From positions 1,860,001 through 1,924,000 of the forward strand of contig BCJC01000004.1 of the NCBI GenBank assembly GCA_001600175.1: a stretch of 64,000 nucleotides of DNA, written 5' to 3'. Numbering within the stretch: the stretch's first letter is position 1; every line of letters starts with the position of its first letter. The notes under the pieces are model-generated. The model saw only the letters and a program-made list of their open reading frames with translations, had not been told where the DNA came from and searched no databases. The position numbers and the translations under genes are program-made. Shown here piece after piece: positions 34,349 to 44,730 of this stretch. The DNA is from Erythrobasidium yunnanense. Lineage: Eukaryota; Basidiomycota; Cystobasidiomycetes; Erythrobasidiales; Erythrobasidiaceae.

Positions 34349-35692
34349 CTATGAGTTGATTAGATCGCCAAAGATCCTCCTGCTATGCCTCAAAATTGAG
34401 AAATGATCACAATCTTGCAGCTCTGTAAGGAAGATTCTGCGGTCCAGACCGAGTGCAGTCTTGTCTTGCCTTGCTCTCCTCAGCTGCACAGCAAAAGCTT
34501 GCGCCGTCTTCATCGGTATAACTTCATCTGTGGCCGTATACCACATAAAGATCGGAATATTGCCAGCAGACAGTTTCTCGGGAGGGATGGGCCATGTTGA
34601 CAAGATCCGATAGGCGTCCCATAGCATGCCATCCGCAGTAGGAATGACTTCTTTGCGCACATTCTTGAGGATCGCTTGATTGCTCGCTTTGCCAAAGAAG
34701 GACTGCTTGGCGGCGGATCCACCGGCAGCTACAAGCTTCTCGACGCGATTTGGGCCAGCCGCTTTTTGATGATTGGCTTGAGATACAGCTGCAGCGGCAT
34801 TTGCTGAGAAATCCGTGATGCCATCGTGATGTTCGGCTGTCTTTTGATCTGCCGTGATGAAGTCTATGATGATTTGAGGAAAATTCGTCAATAAGGTAGT
34901 GCCGATTCTTGCAGGTAGCGGCATTGTTGCTTTACTGAGTGCGGTAGGGGGTAAGCCGGCAATCATAGCTAGGCCGGCGAGTCCTCTCGGTGCAAACTTG
35001 TTGCAGGCGAAGTACTGTGCTGCTGCTAGGGCGAAAGCTGCGCCTCCAGAGTATGCAAGGAAGTAGAAAGTATTCCAACGTTCGCTCTCTTCTGGCTGCG
35101 CCATGATGTAGTTGATAAGATATGCGATGTCTGCTGCGAAAGTTGTGAAGGCGCAGCCCGCAGAGTCTTTTGTGGGCGTTGAAAGTGCTACTCCGGGGCG
35201 ATCGATACAGAGCAGACGTATATTCATTTTGCTGGGTACTTGCTTGAAGTAGGCCCCGGCTGCGATCGGGAAATTCAGTCGACACGCCTTCATCTTGTCA
35301 CTAACGAGTCACTGACCGACACGACATTGCCACAACCCATTAAAATAGCAGATCTGACGTGCGTCTGCAGCTCGCGATCCATAGAAGGCATAAGAAAGGC
35401 TGCGACCATCGGGAAGCCGAAGGAGCCTGTCGCGCGGTTCAGGAGCAGTCGAAGATGACGTTGTAGATGCTGATGAGATGCTCCTGGTCCTTGATGCAGC
35501 TGAAGTTGCCGACGAGGCTACAGAAGCCGCGGAAAGAGCGTGCGGAGCTACCGAGGGTCTTTTAGGTGCACCGTATGTAGGAGCTGTCGGAATAGATGAT
35601 GATAGACTAGCTGTAGATGTAGTGCGTTGGGCTGCGAAAGGCCTTCTCTGAGCGGGAGGACAGACAGGCGCAGCTGATTGGCGAGAGAGCAT
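34349..35692 (-). CDS. Alpha/beta-hydrolase fold protein
   Basis: Two exons from the ATG at 35692 (MLSRQSAAPV). A Ser/Ala/Thr-rich head of about 90 residues comes before LPDGRSLSYAFYGS and ICYFNGL. One intron (about 35278-35345) leads into NIRLLCIDRPGVALST, the nucleophile elbow FLAYSGGAAFALAAAQY (Ser in Y-S-G-G), a helical cap of about 150 residues, the acid strand IFMWYTATDEVIPMKTAQAF and the histidine in LQDCDHFSILRHS. Ser, Asp and His are all in place, so a serine hydrolase is likely; the substrate is unknown. The head could be a mitochondrial targeting region or simply disordered. It converges with SET paralogue 3, with 76 bp between stops. Confidence 0.8.
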
Positions 35693-36767
35693 GATTGTGG
35701 CCGGCACAATGAGGTGAAGAGGGGCTTGAGATGTTGCGCTTGGTGGTGACAAGACTGACTGATCTCTACCTGAATTACCTCAGTCCAACTTGTCGTCCAT
35801 TATGAAAGGACTCGATACCTTAGCGAGACGGCCTCTTTCCCGAATGCGTGAGCTGCTACATGTGTCGGTCTGAAGCCACAGAGTCGGTGAGAAGCATCAA
35901 TTGCCTTTGACAGAGGCGGTCGACACCCAACTGCTTGAAAGAGACGTGTCGGCAGGCAGCCAAGAAGTGTTGAAGGGAAGCAGGATTGGCGGCAGCGACC
36001 CAGCGACTTTATGTCAAGCTAAGTAGCAGGGATAAGCTAGTAGCAGAGGTGCGTCTATATAGGCTAGGTGGTCGCTGAATTGTTAGGATCGGAGGTTCAT
36101 GCTGCATCCCAAGCATCCAGCGCGAATATTGTGTTTGAGATCATTCTTTGTATTAGAGGTGCTGTCTTGTTGTAAGCTGTTCGTTCCCTCCGCTACTGAC
36201 GGTCTCTTTCCATACGACCGATACGTCTGCGACTTGTACACGACATGGACTGCGGTGACTGCTTGACGTTGCTGACCTTATTGAAGCTACAGAAGTCAAT
36301 CTTGTTGAAAGAAAGGCTCCCAGCAACCTTTCAAACTCTTCAAGCGGACCTCTCCGAGTCAGACGTTGAGAGAGAAACGTGAGCGCCAGACGATTCAGAC
36401 TGGATGGTAGCGACATCAAAGAGCTGGCATTCTTCATACTGGTGCTGGTACCATCATCTGCTGGATATCAGATTGGTCTCTAGCAAAGCAGCAAGCATTC
36501 GCTTTTTTGCGAGCAGCGCCTTCTTTCGCATACACACCGTCAAGAAGCCGATTAAAGGAGGAGCTGTCAATGTAGACGAAGAAAAGATCTCGACATCTTT
36601 ACACATCAAGATTTGGAGCTCTTCCGGCTGACAGCGCCCCGCTTCGTTTAAAGCTGGCCTGACAGCTCGTCTTGGTTTGACTTCCTATCCTACACTCACA
36701 AAAACAGCAACTGCTCAAGCTCTGCACCCATCTCTTGCCATATTAACCAGCCTAAACACCAAACAGC
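35693..36767. other. Gene-poor region (about 1.1 kb)
   Basis: No supported gene. Open frames are short and have no domain or splice context. It marks the left edge of a stretch (to about 40.2 kb) in which the only convincing genes are three small cysteine-motif paralogues. Confidence 0.5.
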
Positions 36768-37016
36768 ATGTCCGCTGCATCTGCCCCCTGCACTGGCCGA
36801 GACAACCAGGTTCCAGCTGGTCACCACATCCCGCTACTGCACAGAGTCGACCGCGGAGGTGTTCCAACGATGGTCTACAAATGTAGGCTCTATCAGGCCA
36901 TGCATGACCTGAGCTGCGCTTTCCATGGCGCACCACATCGATTTGGAGTGCCCCGCCGAAGAGACAGTCTGGATCCCAAAGAATGCTTGCAGTGCCACGA
37001 GATGATCTACCAGTGA
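36768..37016 (+). CDS. Small CxxC-motif protein, paralogue 1 (82 aa)
   Basis: An intronless 82-residue frame. Key features are APC near the start, AGHHIP, KCRLY then a cysteine after seven residues (LSCAFHG), HRF, PRRRDSLDP and ECLQC. Two other proteins nearby (38183 and 39572) share this order and spacing: C-R-L-[CY]-x7-C, then 22 residues to C-x2-C. Here the second cysteine of the first pair is Tyr. There is no signal peptide or membrane segment; the paired cysteines suggest zinc binding, which is inference. I do not recognise the family. Conservation among three independent frames is the evidence that it is a gene. Confidence 0.65.
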   Translation: MSAASAPCTGRDNQVPAGHHIPLLHRVDRGGVPTMVYKCRLYQAMHDLSCAFHGAPHRFGVPRRRDSLDPKECLQCHEMIYQ

Positions 37017-38182
37017 TTGAGCATGTTAATCAAGAACGAGCGTCCCAGGTGGTCTTCATCTCCATCCACCAAACAAAACATGCGCGTAAAGCTCTAGTCG
37101 AAGTCAGCGTACTACCCTACTATCTTTATTCAGATTCTCATCCTCACTTCGTTACTCCTGCTGCCTGCTCTGCTCTGTCTCGCCTTCTGCAATGAAATAC
37201 GTTTCCTGAAGGATGCGTCGCCGGCTTTAGTCTCTCTATGCACAATCGCTACCTCGGAGACTGATGCTGCTCTCTGTCTAGTGTACTCTACAGCACACTC
37301 CGTCGTTGGCTCTCGTCAAGGCTACTTCTCGCACATCTCTAGACAGCTTAGGCCCGCGTTCTGTAGGCAGTCTACAGTCTACAAGCAACGATGCGAGGAG
37401 TACGACGCAACAACGCATAAGATGAGCCGACAGAAAAGACTCGACGTGGCATCCTGTCTCGCGCCAGGTTGACCAATGCTACAGAATCATCTGAACCTCT
37501 TTTCCTGACTACCCGCAGTCACAGCAGCAAACGCCGACGCATGTCTACTGTCACAATTACTTTCCTCCTCTATTCTAACAGGCCGACCTGTGCATAGCAT
37601 ACATACCCTTCAACGTACTGGTCGACCGACCTGCTCGTGTGCTGGCTCGAGGTGTTGTACGCAGATCACAGGACATCACACTCGCTTGGGCTGGCTCAGG
37701 AATTGTGATGGTCACGGAGCTATAGAAGTGCCGCGGGCAGCTGGATCAAGTCGAGACAAGGTCACGGCACCCCCGAGCGGACCTCTGCCAGCTTGGCCGG
37801 GAGCAGACGAAGTCGACTGTTGACGGCAAGCAGTGCGCTCCTCTGCAATACGCTGATGCCATGACTACAGGCATTGGTGTCCAGTTGATCTCCAGTCAAG
37901 CAACAGAGAACAAAGGGAGCTTTCTTCGGAGCAGAAGCGCTTCTCCTTACAAGGACCTCCGCAGCTCGACTCCGTGACTAAACAGAGAATATATAGGAAC
38001 AGAAGAATGGCAAGCTCCATCCCTAGCTGCCCCTAGATCAGGGAATCCACCTGCAGGCCACCCAGCTGGCTATAAACTGGCACGCGAGCTCCTCCTGCCT
38101 CTTGCTTTCCTGCACTTCAACAATTCGACTACTCGAGCTCTCTGTACAACTCAGTCGCATCAGCTCAGATCGCTCACTCACC
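37017..38182. other. Gene-poor region between paralogues 1 and 2
   Basis: About 1.17 kb without a supported gene. A splice-acceptor-like TCTAACAG at about 37575 precedes an open frame of about 45 codons, but no donor or start could be tied to it. The promoter of paralogue 2, with a TATA box, lies at the right end. Confidence 0.45.
38071..38077 (+). promoter_or_regulatory. TATA box of small CxxC-motif paralogue 2
   Basis: TATAAAC lies 112 bp before the ATG at 38183, the same distance as the TATA boxes of the hydrophobic-protein genes at 12 and 13.5 kb. Confidence 0.45.
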
Positions 38183-38443
38183 ATGCCCTCCCGCTGCAAT
38201 GGAACCGATCCAGATGGTCGAGTACGAGCTGGCACACACATACCGGTTATGCGATCACAAAGGGACAGATCAGGCCGATCGCAACGCATATATTACGAGT
38301 GTCGGCTCTGTCACGCCCAGGGCAACAGCAAGTGCGAGGTCGGACATAACTTCGACAACTCCCCACGTGAGAGAAGAGACGGCGGTCCCGAGCCCCTATT
38401 CTGTTCACGCTGTAACAACTGGATCCCGCCTCACGCACAATGA
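38183..38443 (+). CDS. Small CxxC-motif protein, paralogue 2 (86 aa)
   Basis: An intronless 86-residue protein, the clearest member of the family: SRC near the start, RAGTHIP, YECRLCHAQGNSKCEVGHNF, then RERRDGGPEP and FCSRCNNW. Both C-x2-C pairs are intact, with a further Cys and His between them, so a compact zinc-ribbon-like fold is plausible. It has many basic residues, no signal peptide and no membrane segment. The start at 38183 was chosen because the paralogues begin M-[PS]-S/A at the same distance from the first shared cysteine. It stands alone, with more than 1 kb on each side. Function unknown. Confidence 0.7.
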   Translation: MPSRCNGTDPDGRVRAGTHIPVMRSQRDRSGRSQRIYYECRLCHAQGNSKCEVGHNFDNSPRERRDGGPEPLFCSRCNNWIPPHAQ

Positions 38444-39571
38444 AATGTCTGAAGTATGAAGACTTCGTCCGAGATTCCACTGGATTGTCAATAACGAAGC
38501 AAAGCACGCCCAGAGCCACCAAAACGAACGCGAAGCTACGCGACCAGATGTGTCTGTGTCCGCAATGAGCATGCACTTGTATCTTCTCCTTTCCCTCGAC
38601 TCCTAACAAAAAACACTTGAAGTGCCTTTGTGCTCTCGACCTAATGTTTCTGGAGAGTACGCTTCCTTGGACCTCAATTGGCTAATGCAGAGTACTGACA
38701 GCGAGAAGCAATACGATAAGACGTGAAGTCCGACCGAGGTTGCCGTAGAAGCATATCTCGCGCGAAGCACACCAACTCATCTGCTGGCATTCAGTTGGTC
38801 CTTGTTCCCGTTCTCGTCGATCGACTCCGGTATGTACGGCTTGGCTAGTAGCTGGCATCAGACCTTTCAGCATCCTACCCAGCGATTATATCAGATCAAA
38901 CATGTCAAGGTGGTCTTGAGTGAGAGTGAGCTATTCGGAGGTCTTTCGAAAGCGTTGGTATCGTTAGCGTGGCTGTGTTGTCCTTGTTGAACTTCAGCAT
39001 GGATCACCGAATCGCGATGTCTATAAGGACGCGCTGGTGATGGGGACAGTGTGTGTGCTGGGCTCTTTGCGAATTCCAACCATCAGCAAGTTCGCGAGCC
39101 GAGCACATTCAGCTCATCATTGCTACTGCTCGTCTTTAGACCCTCAGATGTCCAGGGCGGATGCGCTCGACAGCCTGAGAGAAACGAACCGCGCCCTTCT
39201 AGCGGAACCTCTATAGAACTCCCAGCTTGCAAGAGACGAAGACGCCAAAGTAGCAGCTGCTAGACAAGATGCCGTTGATGCTGATTATGATAAGACTGTC
39301 CATCTGCTGCTGTCGAGTTGGTATCTGGCAGAGCAGCGAGGATTCAGGTTTTTTTGGAGCATCGCCTCTTCCCCTTACATGCCGGATCCCTCTTCATTCT
39401 TCGCACAAGGGTGCATAGTCCCAATGTCGGAAGACAGGGGCTTCCAATCCTTTCTGCGAGCCCTGTGTAAAAAGCTGGCGATTTTGCACCTGGCTTGTCT
39501 TCCTGCATTCTACGCAAGCGACAGGCCACTCCACTCTCAACATCACAAACAGCCAGGTCAAGAACGAAACA
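38444..39571. other. Gene-poor region between paralogues 2 and 3
   Basis: About 1.13 kb. It holds a short diverged copy of a condensin exon (38797-38870). It also holds a frame from the ATG at 39148 that reads MSRADALDSLRETNRALLAE, meets a stop, and continues as LARDEDAKVAAARQDAVDAD with HLLLSSWYLAEQRG. This may be a relic of a helical protein, but I cannot identify it. Confidence 0.45.
38797..38870 (-). repeat. Diverged fragment copy of condensin subunit gene
   Basis: About 74 bp matches 40866-40940 in the condensin gene in the same orientation at roughly 80% identity, with a 21-bp perfect core (TCGATCGACTCCGGTATGTAC). The matched gene part encodes the start of an exon (LYIPESIDENR). The copy has no coding context and ends at about the exon's acceptor side. 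A short duplicated gene fragment is the simplest reading. Confidence 0.7.
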
Positions 39572-39820
39572 ATGCCATCCGCCCGAGCCAGTTGCCCTGT
39601 TGCAGCCAATGGTGCCCATCTCGTAGGGCTCACCTTCGACCCGCGCCGCAACCCTGCTACACAGCACATATGCCGGCTCTGTGGTGCACAAAACCAACAC
39701 AGATGCGCGTTCCGTGGACAGGAACATCACCATAATTGGGGTGCTCCAGCTGGCGGTCGAAGGGACAGCAGCGGTCCAGAATTCCATTGCAGCATTTGTC
39801 GGCAAACATCTGATGTGTAA
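39572..39820 (+). CDS. Small CxxC-motif protein, paralogue 3 (82 aa)
   Basis: An intronless 82-residue protein: ASC near the start, HICRLCGAQNQHRCAFRG, a His-rich EHHHNW, GGRRDSSGPE and HCSIC. The C-R-L-C-x7-C and final C-x2-C spacing agrees with paralogues 1 and 2; the linker before the last pair is 27 rather than 22 residues. Shared words with paralogue 1 (CAF, RRDS) and with paralogue 2 (CRLC, GPE) show that all three are related to each other. No signal peptide. Function unknown; metal binding is inference. Confidence 0.65.
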   Translation: MPSARASCPVAANGAHLVGLTFDPRRNPATQHICRLCGAQNQHRCAFRGQEHHHNWGAPAGGRRDSSGPEFHCSICRQTSDV

Positions 39821-40239
39821 CGGTGGCCAGTCAATCCACCTATGCATGCCCCTCTGGTTGACACCTCTCATCAGCACCACAGACAACAGCAATGCGCATC
39901 CTCTGATACTTTGGACACCGAGCACCTAGACCGAATCTTCTTTTGTACTCCCTCAAACAATTGACCCTCCTGAAACACCAAAACTGCCCTCAATGGCTTT
40001 AGCCCTTGCTTGAGCCTTCAGCTTTCACTACTGAGATGTCAGATGGCAGGCGACGTTCCAGATGACCGATTCTTCTGCTTAGTTGCAGATGATATAGTCA
40101 TCAGCGAGTGTTCCACTGACTAGCTACAGACGTGTCGTGTCGAACCTTCTCTATACCGGAAGGGGAAAACAACGAAACAAGGCTAATGTAGAAGGATCGA
40201 ACACGAATTCACAAGCCAGCATATCAAAGCCTAGCGCAA
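39821..40239. other. Intergenic region
   Basis: About 420 bp between small paralogue 3 and the 3' end of the condensin gene, transcribed towards each other. No gene supported. Confidence 0.5.
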
Positions 40240-43200
40240 TCACATCGTATCACCAGAGTCCTCATCAACAGCAGCCAGCGCTGCAGCAACCGAATCATCA
40301 CCGCTGTCATCGCTTTCCTCCTCATCCTCCTCTTCGATGATGGGTTGAGGTTTCCGGACTACAGGTTTCGCCTTGCGTCCTGACCGACGCGAGCCAGTGC
40401 TAGCCATTGAAGTGTCTGCATCCGGCGCTTCCTCAGGCTCGACTGACGACTTGCTTGAGCTCGCAACACTGCTGGCTCGAGCACCACGTCGACCGCTCGC
40501 AGAAGGTGTCTGACTGATAGCTCTCTTCCGAGGCGCAGGCTTCTTCTTCTTTGCTGAAGTCTGTACGAAAGAATCTTCATCGCTGCCGTGCGCATCGTTC
40601 TGCTCTTGGACTTCCTTCAGGAAGCTGGCTGTCGCAGCGTAATGTTCGGCTTCGTATAGCTCCAGCATCTGATCGAACTCCTCTCCGTCAAGTACAGGGA
40701 ACTTCTTCTTCATGAGCTTCTTCAAGCCAGTCTCGAACTTGGTCAAGGCGTTGCGGGTGACCGAATCTTTGATGGGACGGTGCTGCAGACAATGGACGTC
40801 AGATACATAAACATAGGAAGATATGGGAGCATTCACCTGGCTCATTTGGCTAATCAGGAGGAGCAGGTTCTTGAGCCTGTTCTCATCGATCGACTCCGGT
40901 ATGTACAGCTTGCCCAGAAGCTGGCACCAAGTCTTTCGGGCGTCCTCTGCAGCAGAAAGCATCTAATTAGACATGCGTACTAAATCGCCAGATCGCGCTT
41001 ACTCTGCTTTTCCCGATAGATCTCCTTCAAGATGTCCGTTGCCAAGTCTACCTGAACGCATTCATCGACAGCGTTTCCTTCAGTCGCGACAGACTTTTGT
41101 GGGTCTGTCCAGTCGAGAAGCTGATTTAGAAGCTGAGTGGGAGAGACCATGGCAGATGGATCATCCAAATCTTCGTATACGCCAGCGAGAATCGAGAACG
41201 TCGGAATAAAGATCTGCGCATTGCGTCAGCAGCTAACAAGGGTGGTCGGATAATGGAAGCTGCATACCTCTCGCATCTTCTGCATGTTGGCAGACAATGA
41301 ATAGCAGTAAACAGGGAAGAAGTAGCTCAGACATTGTCTAAGTTCGAGATTGTCCAGTGTCTCGGGAGCAAAGTAGACCAAGACGAGTCGCTTGAGCACT
41401 TCGGAATCCGTAATCATGCCTGAAAGCATGAGCTTGGCGATCCCGATAGCTGCTGTCGCTTGGACCTGATGCGGATCTTGGTTGAGAGCATGTAGTATAA
41501 ACTCGATCACGACATCCGCCTGTACAAAGCTGTTCTTAGCCAAACAAGGAAGTGAAGCTAAATGAACTCGATGCTCACGCCATGCCCTTTGCTCTCCAAG
41601 AAACCAAGGCCATAGAGCATGAGTATATCGAAAACGATCTGGAAGATCTTGACCTGAAGCTCGCCTTCCGTTTCTTGTGATTGATGTACGTAAAGTCCGA
41701 AGGCGTCCAGAGCCATCGCCTATGTCGACAGATGAGCTCGATGTATCTTATACCTTTAGTTTATAGATGTATGCTACTCACTTTGTCAAGCAGCGAGCAG
41801 AGTCCCAAGCAGAGCAGACCCTCTTCGCGGATCTCAGGCTCTTTGCTCTTAACGCTTGGAACGATCAATTCGTGGATCATACCGAGCAGGGTAGCGTTCT
41901 CCTGTACGGACTGCATCACCATTCAGCTTTCAATCAGCATGCTAAAGTATGTAACAATGGATTCTGGACTCACGCCTGCAACTCTCTCCAGGAGCGCTCT
42001 AACGATAGCCAAGCATCTGGTGTGATTCTCCTTCCTATCCGGATCCAATTGCTGGTTCTGCACTCTCATAGCAGCTTTCAACTGGCGTTTCCTCTGATCT
42101 TCAGCGATATCTTCCACAGTCGCCGTGTCCAGATCCAGTTCTTCTTCGTCATCGTCTTCCTCGATATGGCCAGGCTGGTTGTTGACGTCTTCTCGAATAT
42201 TCTGTACGATCTCGACGACCACACGCATGAAGTCCTTCTCGTGCGAAGAAAGCTTGAGAAGCACGTCCATGCATCCGGCGATAAGCTCAGAGGGCAGATT
42301 TGGATCAGAAACCATATCGCCTGCGCAAGTTCTATCAGCACCAATTCTTAAGCAGATTCTGTATACTCACGGATCAAGGTAAACATCTTTCTCCGGCCAA
42401 TCTCATCACCATAATCTTCCATCAGAGCGATTTTCAGCAGCTGATCCGTAATGAAGACAGTTTCTTGGAAGTTCTGTCGCAGTTCTGCAGTCTCAGCGTC
42501 TTCTGCCTCGTCTTCATCGAGATCTTCGAGAGGCGGCAGGGCAGCGATCCGAGATACTTGGCCGGAGATGTGTGTGTAGAGATCTTGAATGCGGAAGGCT
42601 AGAGCAGTGATTACTGGGAGACAGGCTTCCAGGCGGAGCTCGTCCTGTCGACAGAATCAGCAAGGCTCAGAGCATTAGTGCGTAAGGACAGCTCACATTG
42701 ACGTCCTTGCAGTATGCAGCATACACTCGAGCAAGCAGAGCTGATTCCGGCGATAGGTCAGTCCAGAAAATGTCTGTTTGCCGCAAAGCAAGTCAGCTTC
42801 TTCGGCTTTCAATAGGCTAAATTCACGTATAAATTACCTGGAAACTCGAGCTGGTTCGCAAGATCCTGTCTGAGCTCGATGACAGTGTTCAACGCGTCCT
42901 CTGCGATCTTGGTCTTGCCCATAGTATCAAATAGCCCAACGAACTATATCCACCACCGCATAAATTAGCCGAACCTCCTTAGCGAGACTTTAGGATACGA
43001 AAGCGCACCTCGACTAGTCCACCTGCATCAGGTAGTTCTCCAGCCCATCTCGCTACAAGCGCTCTGGCAGCTTTCTTGACAGCCTCTTCGCGATCCTTAC
43101 AGCCATGTCGGATAATCAGCTCCCTCTGAGGCAGGCTGAGGACTGCCATGTGTGGTATATCTCGCAAGATGGAGGTGTATAGGAACTTGCGGTTGAGTGG

Positions 43201-44185
43201 ATCGATGTCTCTTGCTCGCGAAAGAATGGATGAGAGCGTAGCGGGATGAAGCGTGATGTGAGCCATGGCTGCTCGGCGTACTTCCCTGTCATATTCAACA
43301 CATCAGCAAATAGCGTGCGTAGAGGGACTTGTGCGACTGACCCGCTGGGATCATACTTCATCTTGTCGACGAGGACTCTGATTGGATTCTCCCCTTCCTC
43401 CTCATCATCGCTCTCATTGCCAGCGTCGAGGTTGATGTGATCAAGGTCATCTGGGTTCTGCAGCTTTGCCAGGGCAACAACAGCCTGTACTCGGACGATA
43501 GCTTCTTTATCGTTGACGCGTTCCAGAAGGGCCGCCTTGAGATTCGAATAGTCGTCGTCACTGTAGTCGATTGTTAGTCCATCTTGTCGCAAGCTTGTGA
43601 CGAGATGCACCCTCACTCTAGCTCTCCAAGTCCGGTGATCATGGTCGCGACAAACTGGGTGCATCTGAATCGCACCGTTTTGTCCTTTGCTTCAAAGCCT
43701 TTGAGGAGATGCTTGAGCATGCTAGACGTAAGTCTCGACGCCGGGCTGCTGCTGCTGTTGGCGCCATCTTCGTTCTCTGCGGCTGTTAGTTCGCGAGCTC
43801 GTCAGCCAGGACAAACGCGATAACCATGATTTGAGGATAGTATACCTCTCTCTACAGTGTATGCTACTAGTCCACTGATGAATTTGACGCATCTGTCTGC
43901 CTGCTGGACGCCCTTTTTGACCGCGACGACCTTGTTTACTGCTCCCTTAAGCGCATCGACAAACGCTTTTTCGCCAGAGAGCTTTGTGCCCTTGCCATTG
44001 GGGAGTTTATCGACGATGTTGGCGCACTGCTGCAGCAGCTTGTGCAAGATTGCAATGTTCTTGCGATGGGTCGCTCCACTCCGCTGCGCCTGGTCGAGCG
44101 ACTGCCCGATGATCTCGGGAACTCTGTCAAGATCCATACTGCCAGCTACGAGAGAACTCGACGTAGAAGATTGAAGCGTAGGCAT
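40240..44185 (-). CDS. YCG1: Condensin complex subunit 3 (CAP-G/Ycg1/Cnd3), HEAT-repeat protein
   Basis: More than ten short exons from the ATG at 44185. The N-terminal HEAT region reads RVPEIIGQSLDQAQRSG, KCVKF-type RCVKFISGLVAYTVERG, then VRFRCTQFVATMITGLGEL, NDKEAIVRVQAVVALAKLQN and a DE-rich loop, and RDIPHMAVLSLPQRELIIRH. The Cnd3 C-terminal domain has KEPEIREEGLLCLGLCSLLD, HQVQATAAIGIAKLMLSGMI and ELRQCLSYFFPVYCYSLSAN. The tail (about 140 residues) is basic, then acidic (EEEDEEESDDSGDD). This is the kleisin-bound G subunit of condensin, needed for mitotic chromosome compaction and DNA anchoring. Internal exon limits were not all fixed. Part of one exon was copied to 38797-38870. Confidence 0.93.
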
Positions 44186-44730
44186 CGCAATGCCCTCAAG
44201 ATCGTTTGAGGAAAAGGTGAAAAGCTGGGAGAACGGGAACGAGCGAGCCCGACCGAAAGAACTCGCGAAAGGGCTTTCCTGTCAGCCTATCATCCTTCCT
44301 ATTCACATCGCATAGCATAGTATCGCAACTACTACATTGGAAAGCCGCGCTCGAAAGACCTCGAAAGTCCTTCTCAGCTTTGGAATTACAGTAATTCACT
44401 TTTCAAACGCGAAGCGCAGGTCGAGGCAGCTAGCACACGAACAGCACAGATAGCAGACTACACCTCTAAGCTGCGTCAGCCGTCAATGGCTTCTGACCTA
44501 TTTCAGGTCGCCGTCCGCTACGTCCGCTGAGACAGCGTGCGGTATCTAGTTGTGCATATGCAGCAAAGCCCTGCTTGACACCTCTTTGACCTCTTACTTT
44601 CACAATAACAATCACCTGTTACTTCCTGCCGCCCATTTCTCACCATTCCCTGTTCATTCAATAGACGAAATATTGTCTATCCCCTGCCACTCGTCTTCGC
44701 CTCTGCAGCCTTCTACCTCCATATAAAGGC
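44186..44730. other. Divergent promoter region
   Basis: About 545 bp between the divergent condensin and FAD monooxygenase genes. No ORF or repeat is supported. Confidence 0.55.

Noticed and set aside
36153-36437. A 94-codon minus-strand frame
   Set aside because: No domain, conserved partner or splice context.
37590-37700. Cys-rich frame (TCSCAGSRCC) as a fourth CxxC paralogue
   Set aside because: Spacing and the R-R-D motif do not match the three real copies.
37575-37730. Frame after a TCTAACAG acceptor (ADLCIAYIPFNVLVDRPARV)
   Set aside because: No donor, start codon or relatives found; likely chance.
39205-39735. Long open frame following LARDEDAKVAAARQDAVDAD
   Set aside because: Interrupted at its start, unrecognised, and overlapped by small CxxC paralogue 3 in another frame; kept only as a possible relic.
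35693-40239. Retroelement or virus-derived remains as the cause of the gene-poor stretch
   Set aside because: I found no reverse transcriptase, integrase, capsid or polymerase motifs and no long terminal repeats.
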